A stretch of DNA of 64,000 nt from Cruorifilaria tuberocauda (taxonomy: Eukaryota; Nematoda; Chromadorea; Rhabditida; Onchocercidae), in the NCBI GenBank assembly GCA_013365365.1, contig JABVXU010000272.1, positions 1 through 64,000 on the forward strand, in the 5' to 3' direction. The notes under the pieces are model-generated. The model was not told the DNA's origin and searched no databases. It saw nothing but the letters and a program-made list of their open reading frames with translations. Each line of letters begins with the position of its first letter. The stretch's first letter is position 1. Position numbers and translations under genes: made by a program. Positions 13,835-27,097 of this stretch are shown here, one piece after another.

Positions 13835-16800
13835 TTTCCTAAATTAACACATATTTTAGAAATGAAAAATCAAAACATAACATAAATGAAATAGGAAAAC
13901 AACCAAACTATATGACCAACAATGAATGCAATGCAATGAAATTATAAACGCATCTCTCTTAATAGCAGGAGAAAGATGAAGAGACATTTCCAATAGCAGA
14001 GGGATGAAACTTTCACTTGACCTTCGAAATTCCACGAAAATACTGAAGCGAAGGGGTTCCGGCAGAAATTATTCTACTTAATTCACATCAAACCAAATGT
14101 TAGCTCCCCTATTTCACAGACAGTTCATTAATCGCGGTCAGTAGCACATTAAACTCCTCGAAATGCAATTCTGTTCCACAACTCTTCATCCTGCTTGTGA
14201 AGTGGTAGTGAATGATAACTTAACGGCAAGATAATCCTGAATTCCAGAAATGCTCATCTGCCAAATACTCAATTAAGACATTGAGGAAGGAGAAAGAGCT
14301 GCTTGTATTATCTTACTATTTATTTTCTTAATAAATTTTACATTAATAGATTAAATTTTACAGGTAAAAATCAGTGTCTTCTAAATGATATGTGGTTGAT
14401 GGTATCCATCAACGTAGAAGATGAGGAATGTTTTGAATTGCGGGGGAAGAAACGAATGTTCGGTTTGTAAATCGAATTTATCGAGTCTTTCTGAGGAGAG
14501 AACATCTCGACGTGTACGAATCATCTACATAAGTCACAATGCTGTACCCTATTTCAATAGCACTCATATCAGTGGGGAGAACAACTCACATTCCTTACAA
14601 CTTATGGTGTGATATTATTTTCTTCCTTGAATTCAGTGATTAATTATTTTTGTAAGTTATGTTTAAATTTGAACTATTTTTTTTTCACATGCTGAAGCTA
14701 CGAAGTTAATTAGTGAATGTTGAATTTTCCGAAAATTGGAAATTTTGCTAAATATTTTAAATATGCATATGCATAGATGGTCACTGGTCACTGGTCACTG
14801 TGATAATCAGCCCTGATTGAGGCGAAAAGTAAGAAAGTAGCCATAACTGGTGAATTAAAATGTTGAGAAATGTGAAATGGAGTGTCTCACTGATGACTAG
14901 TCTTAGCCCACAGGGAGTCTGCCCTCTGTTCAGTCACGCATATATCCCATCTATCCATATAGGATGGTGGTGATGAATAACTGAGAGGGAAGAGTGCGGG
15001 ATAGAGAGATGTGTCACCCGTCGATCGTCCATTAGCTTGCCAGATGACCCCGCTCGATGACTCATCGACCTTCATTCTATGATAAATCTCCCTCTTTCTT
15101 TTTCCTTCTTTTGATCACCATCTCGTTGACATGTTCGGTTTAATAATGGTTTTTTATTATTTTGTAATCATTTTCGGTAAAACTGCTCTGTGCTTCTAGT
15201 TATCTCTTATCTTACTCAGCAGTTTTTAGTATTCTGCTCACTTCGTCTTTTCTCCTTAACCTTTCTGTCACTAAAAAACCTGTTGTTTAATCCTCATCAG
15301 ATTTTTTTAGATATAATTACCTCATGGAATATTTTCAGTGTTTCAGCGAATTGTTCTTGCAGAGAATTTGTTAGCAGCTAAAATTAGGAAATTGAATGCA
15401 AATTGAATGAAATTCAAGTGGCAGAATACGAACGAGAAAGGATTACATTCTCAAATTTCTTCATTTGTTTACACTAAATTTTTTTAAATAAATGAAATAC
15501 ACCATGTGTCGACTATGATTATCATCATTAAGGCTGCTTGCAGATTCATCTTATTGTGTGCAGCTGATCGCTGATCTGTAGATCTCACTTCCAACAGTTA
15601 TTTCTTCACAATGTCCTTTCTCATCTTTCTCTTTGTTGCTTTATTTTTCTAATCAATTGTGAAATTGCTACCTTAGCTCAACTTATTCTGCCATCGTTGG
15701 ATGTGCTGTATATTTATCAATTGTCTTTTTAGGGGAGGTAATCCATACTGCATAGTTATATAAAATGATTTGTATTGGAATGGTCATCGTATTTCCGGAG
15801 GATATAATATACAAGTAGTGGTCTATATGTGGGATTTCCATGTTAATTTTAATGATTATATTCAGATTAATGATTGTAGGACACGCAGTGTTCTCTCGTT
15901 TATTGAGTGGACGAGGTCATTGCTCGTTTCTCGTTTCCACTTATTCCATCGTTGGAGAGCTTATGAATCGATGAGTCATTATGAATACTCTTTTCCTTCA
16001 CTAATTCTTTCATTGCGATCTGTTTAAATTTAAACTCAGTCTCAGTGAGATTAGCGCTTCTCATACGATTCGTATTTTTCAAATCTACTCTAATATTTGG
16101 TTCACAATGATCCCGCGTTCACTAAGTTTCATTCAATAGTAGATTTTAAAGTTAAAAGTTCAATAATATGTTCTTCTAATTGTGAAAATTTAAAATCCAA
16201 ATTTTCGTCTCTTCTCTTTACCTTCTAAAATCATTGTGAAGATTCTTCCATTTTTACTTATATGATTTTAATGATATGCAACTACGTAAACATTAGTTAC
16301 TTTTAGAAGAAACAAATCATATTATTATTTTTTTTGAAAGAAGTTTTTAGAAATTTGTCTTTATTTCAGCCTTAAATAGTGATTGACTAAGTTTCGTTTC
16401 ATCGGCATTATTAAAATGATGTATTTTTTTTTCTAATTGTTTACTGGAAATCATTTTTTCGGATTTAATATTTATCTCTTTTGTGAGGATATTTGAAATA
16501 TAGCATAAGCAGGCATTTTTTTCTCTACATCAACAGGTAGTTTCTGGTGCGATCAAAATTGTATTTTAATATTTATGATGATTCTGAACAAAATCTTTGT
16601 AATTTAATTCTTTCATTGTTATTATCCTTGCTTCCGTTCGATTGTTGTATATTTATCCGGTCATTTATGATACAATTATAAACTATGCTTGATTTCTGTA
16701 TTTTTCTTTATTGTCATGGTTTTCATCCAATTATGGACGTTTGAAAAAATATATATTGGGGAAACCCGTTATCGAGAGTAATTCTGTATACATTATTATT

Positions 16801-16926
16801 TTAGTTACTGTGAAGTGAATTAAGAGACGAGACAAAACAACAAGTTTTTTATGTTGAATAAAAAGCGATGCTATCGAATTTGGCAATTGTTTATGAAGTT
16901 AATTATATGTACTGAATTATATTACG
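13835..16926. other. 3-kb intergenic region between COX5A and the ADAM gene
   Basis: COX5A and ADAM diverge from this stretch, so it should contain both promoters. No coding exon is supported. It holds a small tandem repeat (three GGTCACT units, 14779-14799) and several T-rich runs. Confidence 0.55.
14779..14799. repeat. three tandem copies of a 7-mer (GGTCACT)
   Basis: Direct repeat of 7 nt, three perfect units, in the intergenic region upstream of the ADAM gene. Function unknown; probably a minisatellite seed. Confidence 0.85.
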
Positions 16927-19900
16927 ATGTTCCTAACGTCATGCTTTTGTTTGTTTTTCATACTATTCTTTTCTGCTGATTTCGCAGTTGCTGGTTCAAA
17001 AGGTTTGTTTTTCTGTCACATCGGAGATATTTAAGAAAATACTGCGTTAATTTTCGGAATGTGTTCAAACTTTTGTTTTTAGACTTTGTAGAATTCTGTA
17101 GTATCAGCTATTCTCATTAATTATTGACTGTCATTGAACTAGAGAATAGATACTAAATTTTAAATTCAGCTGAAACTTCTATATCCTGCTTACTTTTTAT
17201 AATCATCTCAACATTATGTGTTTAATTATTTCAATTCAATTTTTTTATCGGTTCACTGTAAATATATTTAAATTTTCATCGTTGTTTTCATTTCCAGGAT
17301 TAATCTATCGAACATATCGGTAAAGACCGTGTATTACTTTGTTCCATTTCTTTTTTTGTGTGTGTATGAATAAGCTTTTTTCTGATAGTTATGAATTTTT
17401 TAGACCAATTTCGACATCTGGCTACCAACAAAGATTTCATTAATAGGCTTGCAGAAGGTGAATTTGAAGTGGTTCATCCATTCCAGATTCGAGACAAGAA
17501 CGATCGTATCGGCATTGATACTAGGTTGTTTTTTTTTATTTCGGTTTCAGATTTTGCTTTTCGTATGTGCACAAAAGTGTTGTTGCAGGAATCACTATTT
17601 AAATGGGAGTGTTCATTACAAACAGGTTACAATTGTTATTCGTAGTACTGTCGTCAGTCGTTTGAAGCTGCTGTTGGGTCTTAGTGAGTTATTATTCATT
17701 AATGGAACTGATTTTCAGAAGGTAAGTTCAAAGAAGATGCCACTTTTTAAGTAATTATGAAGTGAAGATTTATTCCTTCATGATGAGTGGTTTTCTTGTC
17801 AATATCCTGTCCATTCTCATTTATCCACTTTCGTAGAGTTTGTAGTATATCATATTCGATTAAATGCAAATTATGTTTATGCTGTACCTTAATTAATGTC
17901 GTTTTTCATTGGATATTAAGTGTCTTCTCAGACAGCTTTTGTTTTTTTCTCAAATTATAGCAGTAAGCATTTGCAACGCAAATATGTATGACGAAGTTTT
18001 CCCAACTAAGGCATATTTCGAACTTAAATCTTCCGTTTTGATTAAGGAGTATTTACTTCTGTAGATTATGAGGTATGAATATCATAAAGGGCAAAAAGTA
18101 GCAAGAGGCTAGAAAATGCTATGGTTGCTATAAGCAATGTCTTCAACAAATATTTTTAGTCTATGTTTCAAATCCTCATTGCTTGCGCCAGGAAACTTCA
18201 AGAAATATTTGACAGATTTTGCAAATTGTTATTTTTTAAGCACGATAGTGGTGAAAATATTCCGATCAGTCGGCGAGTTGAAAATTGTTACTATCAAGGC
18301 ACTGTAAATGGTGAAGAAACATCATTTGTTGCACTATCAACATGTAATGGTTTGCGGTAAGTTCTTGATGTATTATATGGTAATGTAAATCATTAAACTC
18401 TTAAGTTTATGTTTTGGAAATTCTTGCTAATCTTATTTTTAAAGCTGTTTTATCTGCGTTAAAGTTGTGTTAAAAGATTTAAAAGCTAAACTTTTTTTTT
18501 GCGTTGGAGAAAAGAAGGTGGAAAGAATATAAGAGATTTTCAACATTTCCGGAAAAGTTTTTCAACGGTTAAACTTTCTAGAGGTATAATTGCTTTCGAT
18601 AACGGTTCAGCCTATGGTATATGGCCGTTAGATGGTGGTGATCGAAGTCGTCGTCACCCACATGTCTTATATCGTACAAAGTGGTCCCAACTTGCTTCAT
18701 GTGGTAATCAAATTGGAGGAGGTGTGAAGCAGTTTCAAAAGGTTCATTTGAAAAAACTTTCAAATTTTTGGTTTTTAGAATTTTAGGATGAAATCAATAG
18801 TTATGGCTTTACATTTTGCTTTTATATTGGACATATACATTTTAATTCATTGTAAACCTTGCTGTGTTTTAGTTCTCAAAGCGTGATGTCACAAAACAAA
18901 CAAAGTTTGTTGAATTAGCTGTGATTGGGGATTACTCCTTTGTAAGTTTACGGTTATCCTGAGCTTTATGCTTTGTATTTGTTTCTACTTACTGAACTGT
19001 CCTTAAAATAGTAAGTTAGATATGAAATCTCAATAAATTGAAAGTATGTAATTTCTTCTGTTTATATGAAGGATTTAATTAAAACAGTACAAATTTGCTG
19101 CAGATGAAAAAACATGATTTGAACGAAGAAGAGGGTACTGCATTCATCCTAGAAGCTATCAATATTGCTGATTATGTAAGTTTTTCGTAATCAGGGACCT
19201 GTAATGTTGGAATCAATGACTTTCACTGCTTGAGTGAATAAATTCAAGTGCCATCTCTTATCTCTCTGTCAACTAGAAAATAATCGACAAATAGAATTTA
19301 GTTGTAACTAATTGGAAATATCCAAATTAATAGCATTCAAAAAACTTCCCAGTACTTGTATACGTTAATATTTTAAAAGCCATGCCATAATATACTGATT
19401 TGGTATTATAAGATAGTGATTTTTTTGTTTTAATGTTCAAAATAGCTGATCAATATCAGTAGAAGAACTACTTGAATGGAAGAAATCCTGTTGTGTCTTA
19501 GATTTAATATTCATTGAATGGTATTCAATCGAAGTTTATATCTTATATTAAATGTCAAAACAAATTGGGAACAGTGTAGTAGTAAACTTGCAGAAGTTTT
19601 ATTATTAATGATAAAATTCAAGATGTTTTTGCACAGTAGATTATTCTTTTTTCACCTTTCGATATTAATTATTAGTTTCATTGATGTATGATTTAGTAAA
19701 ATGCTTTTGGTTAATGAATATGTAGGATTGAGTAGGTGTTTATACTATGGATCCTACCACGTACAAATTAATTTTGCACTTTGAAATGATTTCATTCTTA
19801 TTGTTTGTTTGAAATATTCTTCATTAATTCAGTCCGCTGATTCATATCATTTCGATCTGAAAATTCCAAAAAAAAAATATTATGGTCGTTGTTTTCGTCA

Positions 19901-22900
19901 TTATTTTTATCCGATAACATCCAAAAAAAATCAGTTTGCAGGACAAATTATACAATTTTAGCATATCTTAGGAGGAAATTAGCATCTGTTTAATGATAAT
20001 TTCTCACTACTTTAAAGCGGCATTTCAAAAGACGATATTTTTCACTCTTTCTCTTATCTTTCTCATCCTCCTTTCATTCTTTTTTCCTGTGTTTTTTGAG
20101 AATTTAAGCCTAATTCCCTTTTGTTTTTTTTTTATGCCATCGTTGCTAATTTATTCATTTTCTTATCGCTGCAGAGCAATTGAAATTGATTTTTGAAGCC
20201 GCCAATTATGAAATTCTCGATTTTCTTTTTTTTTTTTCATTTGCTACTATTAATTTATTGGGGATTAACACAGCGAACATGAGATATCCACAATCTTTTA
20301 ATTTGTACTATTTTATTGCCGATATTTCACTTTTATATTTTTTTAACGTTTTGTAACTCTTCTACTTCTACAGCAATTAATATGTTTTTTATCTGAGCAA
20401 TCGAATTTTTTCTTGTTCAATGCAGTAACTATTTAATTATGATTCTATTTTTCTTCATTTGTAACTTCCATTATTTTTGCAGATGTTTTCACGTGATTTA
20501 AATATTCGATTGAGTGTTGTTTATTTGGAAGAGTGGATGGATAAATCACAAATTGATTATTATGAAGATATTGAGAGAACGTTAAGCAATGCTGTGGAAT
20601 ATGTTACCGGTCACATTTATCATATTGGTTAGCCATGATTTTTGCTTCTCAGTTTTAATTGAGGCTGCTGTTCAAGCTTAAATCTAATCAAAACATATTT
20701 TTTAATTTAATTTTTTAAATTTTTTTGAAATTAATGATTACATTGTTATGCATTGCATCACATATTAATTTTAGTCAAAGATTCTTCTCTGATGTTCACA
20801 TCAACAAAGTTCGTCAAAGATGAAGTGATGACAAGTACTTCTGGAAGCATTTGTTCACCACGTGCAACTGGCTTGGTTATGGTAGGATTACTGAAACTAA
20901 ATTTCGATTCGAATTAATGTTTTTAGTTCTATTATCTTTTGGTTACTTTATGCTCCTCTCAAGTAATAGAGTTATTGATTTACTTTAAGGCTGTGGATAC
21001 GTACACAGCACATAATACGGGTCAATTGATTGCTCATAATCTGGCTCACATCATGGGGATGGATCATGATTCTCCAGATTGTGCATGCGATTTAATCAAC
21101 AACTGCATTATGCATGAGCAAGCAGGGTAGGTTTGGCCATAACAGCCATTAACTAATATCTTTTCCATTTTTAACAACATAACTTCAAGTTTATTGAATT
21201 TCTTAAACCTATTCCTTACTTATTCTCCTTAACTCTACAGTATTAACAAACTTTGAATAATGAGGGTAGGTTTGAAAAAAATCTGTAACTAATAAAGTCT
21301 TTCACTTGATGACTCAGTATGTATCCCATTGGAAAAGCAAAAATTAGGATTTAAGGATGATAATAAATCTGCACATGCATAATTTATGATGGTATAGATA
21401 TGCCCATTCGTTTTAGAGACATTAGAAAGTGAGTATTATAAATAGCCCTTCATCTCGAGGGGATTGCTTCAATCAGATAAGAAAATCTTCAATGCTTTCT
21501 TGTGCATAATAAAGGACGATTCATCAGATATGATAGCATATTGCTGTTGTCTGACATCCCTTAAAGATTATTGATTATTAGTCGGGTCATCATGAAATGA
21601 AGCATTTCCACTGTTGTAAAAATACTAATTTGAATTCTGAGATGACAGATTCGAAATTTCTAGTAAAGGAACAGATTTTAAATAAAAAAAAATCATCAAA
21701 TATAAAGGCGTCTCAGATACCACAAGCGAATCATTGAGCTGAACCGAGAAGGTAATTGCTACGCTGGAAGTAGTACTCAGTCAATGCTGAAAAAATGAAT
21801 TAGTACATATTAACATAGGATTACTCACTGACAGCAGTATAACAAAATGCGATGTTGATGAGAGCGTATAATATAATAAATATGAAAGAGATGGAATAGA
21901 AAATGTTGTAGATTCATTTTTGTAGTTCATTAATAAAGTATTAATATAAATAACCATTGATTGGAACTATTTTCAGATATATTGGGTCACCATTTTTATG
22001 GCAATTCTCAAAATGTAGTGTAGCAAGAATGCATAGCGTGTTACAATCCGGACATTTACAGTGCTTGTTGAATAAACCATTGCAAGTGAGCATTTATTGC
22101 TTTATTGATCTTGTGACAGCTATAATCACAAGCATTTCTTGCGACTTTTTAGATTTTAAGTTAACTTTTAGATTAGCTCATTTTTCTTAAAATCGTTACA
22201 TCTTTTAACTTTTAGAGAGAAATATATTTTATGGTATCAATACTGTAGAGAAATATTTTAATCATTTTTATAGGCATCAACACTGCAACAATGTGGAAAC
22301 GGTATTATTGATGGTGAAGAGGAATGTGACTGTGGACTGCGGGAACAATGTCTCGATCCCTGTTGTGATCCATTAACATGTACCCTTCGAGTTCATGCTC
22401 ACTGTGCTTCTCATCAAACATGTTGTTATCGTTGTCAAGTAAGCTTTCCGTGTGGCGGTTTTTCGAAATTCCTTTCGTTTCCATTTTGACATTTAATAAC
22501 CTACAAACGTTAAATGGCTAGTATAGCAGTTGACATCGTATTTTTTTTTTCAACGGATCATGAAACGTGGAGTCCTTTTCGACCTGAATCGTGCAGTTGC
22601 ACAGAGCTTACTGCATAGAAGACTGATCCACTGCAATAGTTTTGATAAACATATTGTAGTTGCGACCGATAGGACATGTGTGTAGACCGGCCAGATCCGT
22701 ATGCGATGTTGCGGAAATGTGCACTGGAAGTGATGGTGATTGTCCAGATGATGGATATCTGATTGATGGTACTATATGTGGCATCAGCGGACAGTGTTGG
22801 AAGGGGAACTGTTCAGATATTGAACAACAATGTCGTAATCTTTGGGGTTCCGGTAAGTTCTTTTTTTTCTTAAGCGAAAAATGAAATTTTCAAATTTAAA

Positions 22901-25900
22901 ATAAATTCAGTTACTATTGCCTTCTTTACATTCGAGAAACTTGCCTCTTGGACAAAGAGATCTTTCATCATTCTGTCAAAGAAAATTATCAGTATTATCT
23001 GGATTTCATTTAGTAAAGCACTGTCTACTGTTTGAAAATTAATGAACTAGTTCAAATGCTCCAAAACAAAGATTTTTTCTAGATGCATCAACAGCGGATG
23101 AACATTGCTATGAACGCAATAGTCTTGGTCTGGAATATGGAAACTGTGGCACAGATCGCGATGGGACATATAGGAAATGTGCAGTAGAAAACGTACACTG
23201 TGGAACATTGCACTGTCGAGGAGGTTTTCAAAGCCCTTTGGACCTAAAGCTTAATTCATTTAATCTTCAGTTCCTTCATGAAACTAAGCAAATACAGTGC
23301 AAGTATGTATTGAATATAATTTGAAACTTATTTTGAATTTTTCAGCAATTTCGAAAATCCTCTGACATTTAGTTGACTTTTGTTTAGTTGATTAGTTTGA
23401 TTCTTTGTTGTCTTTATTTTCTAGGATGCGGATTACATCATTTCAAACATCATTTGATGATCCTATTTGCACACTACTCCCATTTATTTTACTTTATTCA
23501 AAAAGATATATGACCTAAGCAGTATCTTCAAAAGATGCAATTTTTGGAAACAAAAAGATTCATATCATCACTTTAAATATTTATCAATATTCTATATTAA
23601 AATAGTGCTGAACCTTGCATCTCAATGTGAACGTTAATCACCTACCCGTCTTGAATCACAAATGAAAGAATCTAACTTATACACAAGTTATGGGTGGTAA
23701 ACTAATAATAAAGCATAATGAAAGTAAAGATTATCTTTGGTATAATTGATATGTGATCCATGCATAAGTATAAAAAAATATGTATGGCGTAACTTACCCC
23801 ATTCATACTGCATGCAATAGGGCGGAGGTAGAGCGTATATGTTGGGACCCGAAAGATGGTAAACTATATTTGAGGAGGATGAAGCCAGACGAAACTCTGG
23901 TGGATGTCCGAAGCGATTGCAGATCGATCGTCTGACTTTGGTATAGGGGCAAAAGACTAACCGAACTGTCTAGCAGCTGGTTCCCTCTGAAATTTCCTTC
24001 AGGATAGTTGGAGTACGTAACGAAGCAGTTATATTCGGTAAAGCAAATGATTAGAAAAATTGTGTGACGAAACGTCTTCAACGTACTCTCAAACTTTCAA
24101 TGAGTATGACATCTTGCTTGCTTAAATATGAATGAAACGTAGACATTGAATATGCACTCCAAGTGGATCATTTTTATTCAGCGGAACTGACGCTGTGGGA
24201 TGAACCAAAGGTCGAGTTAAAGTGCTAAACTTTCCGTTCATTAGATTCCATAAAAGGCGTTTTTTAATATTCAGAAAATATTGTTTAGAATGGTTACAAA
24301 TCTCGATATTGGTGTAGTTATGGATGGAAGCAGTTGTGGTTCTGGAAAAATTTGTGTTCAAGGGATTTGTTCACCTCTTATTCAAATTTCACCACCTGTG
24401 CATTGTCCAAGCAATAATCTTGCTTACCAATGTTCGGGACATGGGGTAGATTTTCTTCTCTATTGTTCATTGGAAAATTATCCAAATTTTCTAATTAACG
24501 TTTTAAATATAGGTAAGATCCGTTTTTTCTAATAGTTTTAATCCAGAAAAACTGATTCCGATAATTTTAGGATTGTACTACTACACGACGGTGTATATGT
24601 TATAACGGTTGGACGGGTGCCGCATGTGACACCAAAACAAATGTTACTCATTCCACAACTATTGTACCAACAGATGCATCTCACTTGAGTGATATTTTCA
24701 TTCCGTCATTTGCAGGTGAATCATTTCATTTATTTTTATGTTTTGGAAGGCCTTATGGATGCTAATGTAGTTAGTTTGATTATGATCAATTTAGTTCTTT
24801 TTGGTATTATGTTTTTCATTAACGAATTTTCGGATTTTTTTCATTGAGTTGAAGTCCTATTTTGTTATAATTAAAAATTGTAATAAAAAAGAAATTTCAC
24901 TATAAAATTTTTAAAGAAGTTCCCACACTCATTTACTGAAATTTCCATATATTTCTCGGTGCATTCTTAAATTCGTTAATGAGATTGATCAGTCAAGACT
25001 CTGCTTCAATTTTTTATTAAATTTCATTTTACTAAATTTTCTAATGGCAAATTTCATTTTTTATTCCTTAATTCTTATTTTTATTTTAGGTGGCCATACG
25101 TTAAATACTACAACTCTACTTATTATTCTTCTTATTGTTGGCATATTACTTCTATTACTTCTAATTTGCCTCTTATTTTGTTATCGGTGAGATCTCTTAT
25201 ATATATATATATATATGTACCTTTTTTTTATATTTTATATTGTTGTCTTCGCTATTCATTGATTGAAAATTTTTTTTAGCATCATTCTTTTATAGACGAC
25301 AAAGTGAAATTGAGTTTTCTTCGCCAGCAGACGAAAAGTTAGATGAAAGTCTTCCAGAAAATACTCAAAGAGCAATAAAATTTGGTAGTATGCCAAGTTA
25401 TCGGTAAGCTTTCTTTACTACTGTGAATTTCTAAGCTTGAGGAGATGCATTTTCATCTAGCGAAAGTAACTTTTTACTTTTACTTTCTAATAAAATCACG
25501 ATTTTTAGTGAGGAAAAAAGAAAAAGAAAAAAGGACAAACATGTTTATGATGCATTGCAAAGGATCAACGAGGCAAATGATGAGCGTGATAATTCATCTG
25601 TAAAATCACGTGAATCTGGAAATATAGATCATGAAAACAACGGGGCTTTGTCGGTGAATAGGAACTATATGGAATATGATCCTAGAGAAGATATAGTTAC
25701 GACAATACTAAATGGTAAAGTTTCTCGAGAGATCAATAATGAACAGTACTCAAATATGGATAAAAAGCTAACTGTTAAGTAATATTAATGAATATATTAA
25801 TGAATTGTAGTTTATCATCAACTCTTAGGTACAGCAACAACCATATTGAAAAGAGAGGCACCTGTTAACCATAACTGTTATTGCGACGGTGTACTATATC

Positions 25901-27097
25901 ACGAGACATGTTCGGAAATGATGGGTTCATCGCCAACAGTGCGTTGTTCATCTGTGGCGCTTCCAACTCGCTGTGAACGAAGCCGAAGTGGTTATGCAAC
26001 TGATTCTGAAATTGGTTATTTTTCCTCAATATGATATAGATATGAAATAATATTTAAATTTCGCGCAGTTTTATTCTTTCTATGCATGTTTTATCGATAT
26101 TCATTAGGAGTAATAGATAACCAAGCACGACCACATAGTTTAGTGATGCATCTGATGAAGTAGAAAGATTTTGTTGATTTAGAAACATATGAAGAAGCCT
26201 TGGATATGTCTCAATATCACTGATTGTTTCTATTGTCGTCATCTATTAAAAAATTTTATTTATTTAAATTAAAAAAAAAATTAAATTATTAGAAACATGA
26301 AGAGTTATTAAAAAAAAATTCTTCAAATCATTTTAAAGCTCTGGGACGTTATGGAGCACGTTATGTTGAAGCCCTATCAGGTGCAAGTGTTGAGTTGAGT
26401 CCAACATCATCACAGACTTCAGTGAACAATAGAATGACTCCAACTCCATTGAAACTTAATAATATTGGAATGTTGCTGAGACAATTGCAACACAGTGACG
26501 AGGTTTCCAGGTTCATATTTATTCAAATGGCTATTGACGACTTTGTTGTGTATTGAGAATTTCTTTTTTTGATATTTTAATTGGGATGTTCTTATTTCAG
26601 TGATGCAGAATTGAGTGCGGTCGAGGCAGATCATGTGGAGCATGGAGATTTGGGTTCTAATACCGAGTCAAGTAGAGGTTATGAACCGCAAGAAGCAAGG
26701 TATTAATATTTCTTTGAAATAGCAAAGAAAATATGAGATTAAAAGTCTTGTAAATTTCTCTAAATTTAACTGGTTGAATATTTAAATTAACCGCTAAAAT
26801 ATAAAGTTGTGTAATTATAGCACATCGTTGGCTAACGGTTTAGACCCGAACTTTTTGCGCTCGATTCAGACCAAAGACCGGAAGAGTGGTGATGAAAAAT
26901 TAGATAGTGCCCACCACTGTAGCAGTACTTCAGCTTGCTTCTCAAATGAAACAATGTTGAATGGGCATAGTACATTGTTCCAAGAATGTCAATCTCATTC
27001 TGAAATAGAAATGAGCGAAAGGAGTGCTAGGCATGCACAACTGCATGGTCAAAGTCAACATTCATTGTTCAACGATTCATTCAGACTGGAAGTATGA
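16927..27097 (+). CDS. unc-71: ADAM-family membrane protein with degenerate zinc site (UNC-71/ADM-1-like)
   Basis: Single-pass cell-surface protein. Model of 23 exons, 3270 nt, 1089 residues: 16927-17002, 17404-17524, 17589-17721, 18241-18356, 18582-18741, 18873-18941, 19104-19175, 20483-20627, 20775-20881, 20990-21126, 21977-22085, 22274-22438, 22660-22852, 23083-23302, 24289-24445, 24571-24715, 25090-25186, 25296-25403, 25509-25714, 25829-26014, 26339-26510, 26601-26699, 26821-27097. Order: hydrophobic signal peptide; prodomain (ENCYYQGTVNGEE); metalloprotease fold; disintegrin (CGNGIIDGEEECDCG, then VCDVAEMC); Cys-rich; EGF-like (CICYNGWTGAACD); transmembrane segment in 25090-25186; long polar cytoplasmic tail. 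The zinc motif reads AHNLAHIMGMDHD: the catalytic Glu of HEXXH is Asn. C. elegans UNC-71, which guides motor axons and sex myoblasts, also lacks an active site, hence the symbol; orthology is inferred. The first two junctions are the least certain. Confidence 0.88.
23425..23518 (+). other. possible alternative terminal exon of the ADAM gene
   Basis: After the exon ending at 23302 there is a TTTTCTAG acceptor at 23424. The following 94 nt stay open in the correct phase and end with TAA at 23516-23518. The next established exon (24289) uses the same phase, so this would be a mutually exclusive 3' end adding about 31 residues and removing the EGF, transmembrane and tail parts. No transcript evidence is visible. 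Confidence 0.35.
23600..24270 (+). pseudogene. degenerate 28S rRNA fragment within an ADAM intron
   Basis: Several blocks match conserved large-subunit rRNA in order and on the + strand: CCTACCCGTCTTGAA (23641), GGTGGTAAAC and AATGAAAGTAAAGA (about 23695-23730), GGGACCCGAAAGATGG (about 23846), GAAACTCTGGTGG, TATAGGGGCAAAAGACTAA (about 23941), AGCTGGTTCCCTC, TTCAGGATAG, CGGTAAAGCAAATGATTAG (about 24036), TCTCAAACTTTCAATG, and CGCTGTGGGATGAACC (about 24190) ending near AAAAGGCGTT. About 670 nt of one rRNA domain with many substitutions and small indels, so not a functional rRNA gene. Its right end lies 15-25 nt from the acceptor of the exon at 24289. Confidence 0.88.
25198..25216. repeat. short (TA)n microsatellite
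   Basis: Uninterrupted TA dinucleotides in the ADAM intron immediately after the transmembrane exon. Simple repeat only. Confidence 0.8.

Noticed and set aside
14421..14612. Plus-strand 63-codon open frame with several cysteines
   Set aside because: No zinc-finger or EGF spacing and no supporting exons.
17298..17319. A 22-nt exon-like segment (GLIYRTYR) after the ADAM signal-peptide exon
   Set aside because: It has both splice signals, but including it shifts the frame of the next exon into a stop; joining 17002 directly to 17404 keeps the frame.
23803..24081. Minus-strand 92-codon open frame in the ADAM intron
   Set aside because: It is antisense to the 28S rRNA fragment, which explains the composition and the lack of protein similarity.
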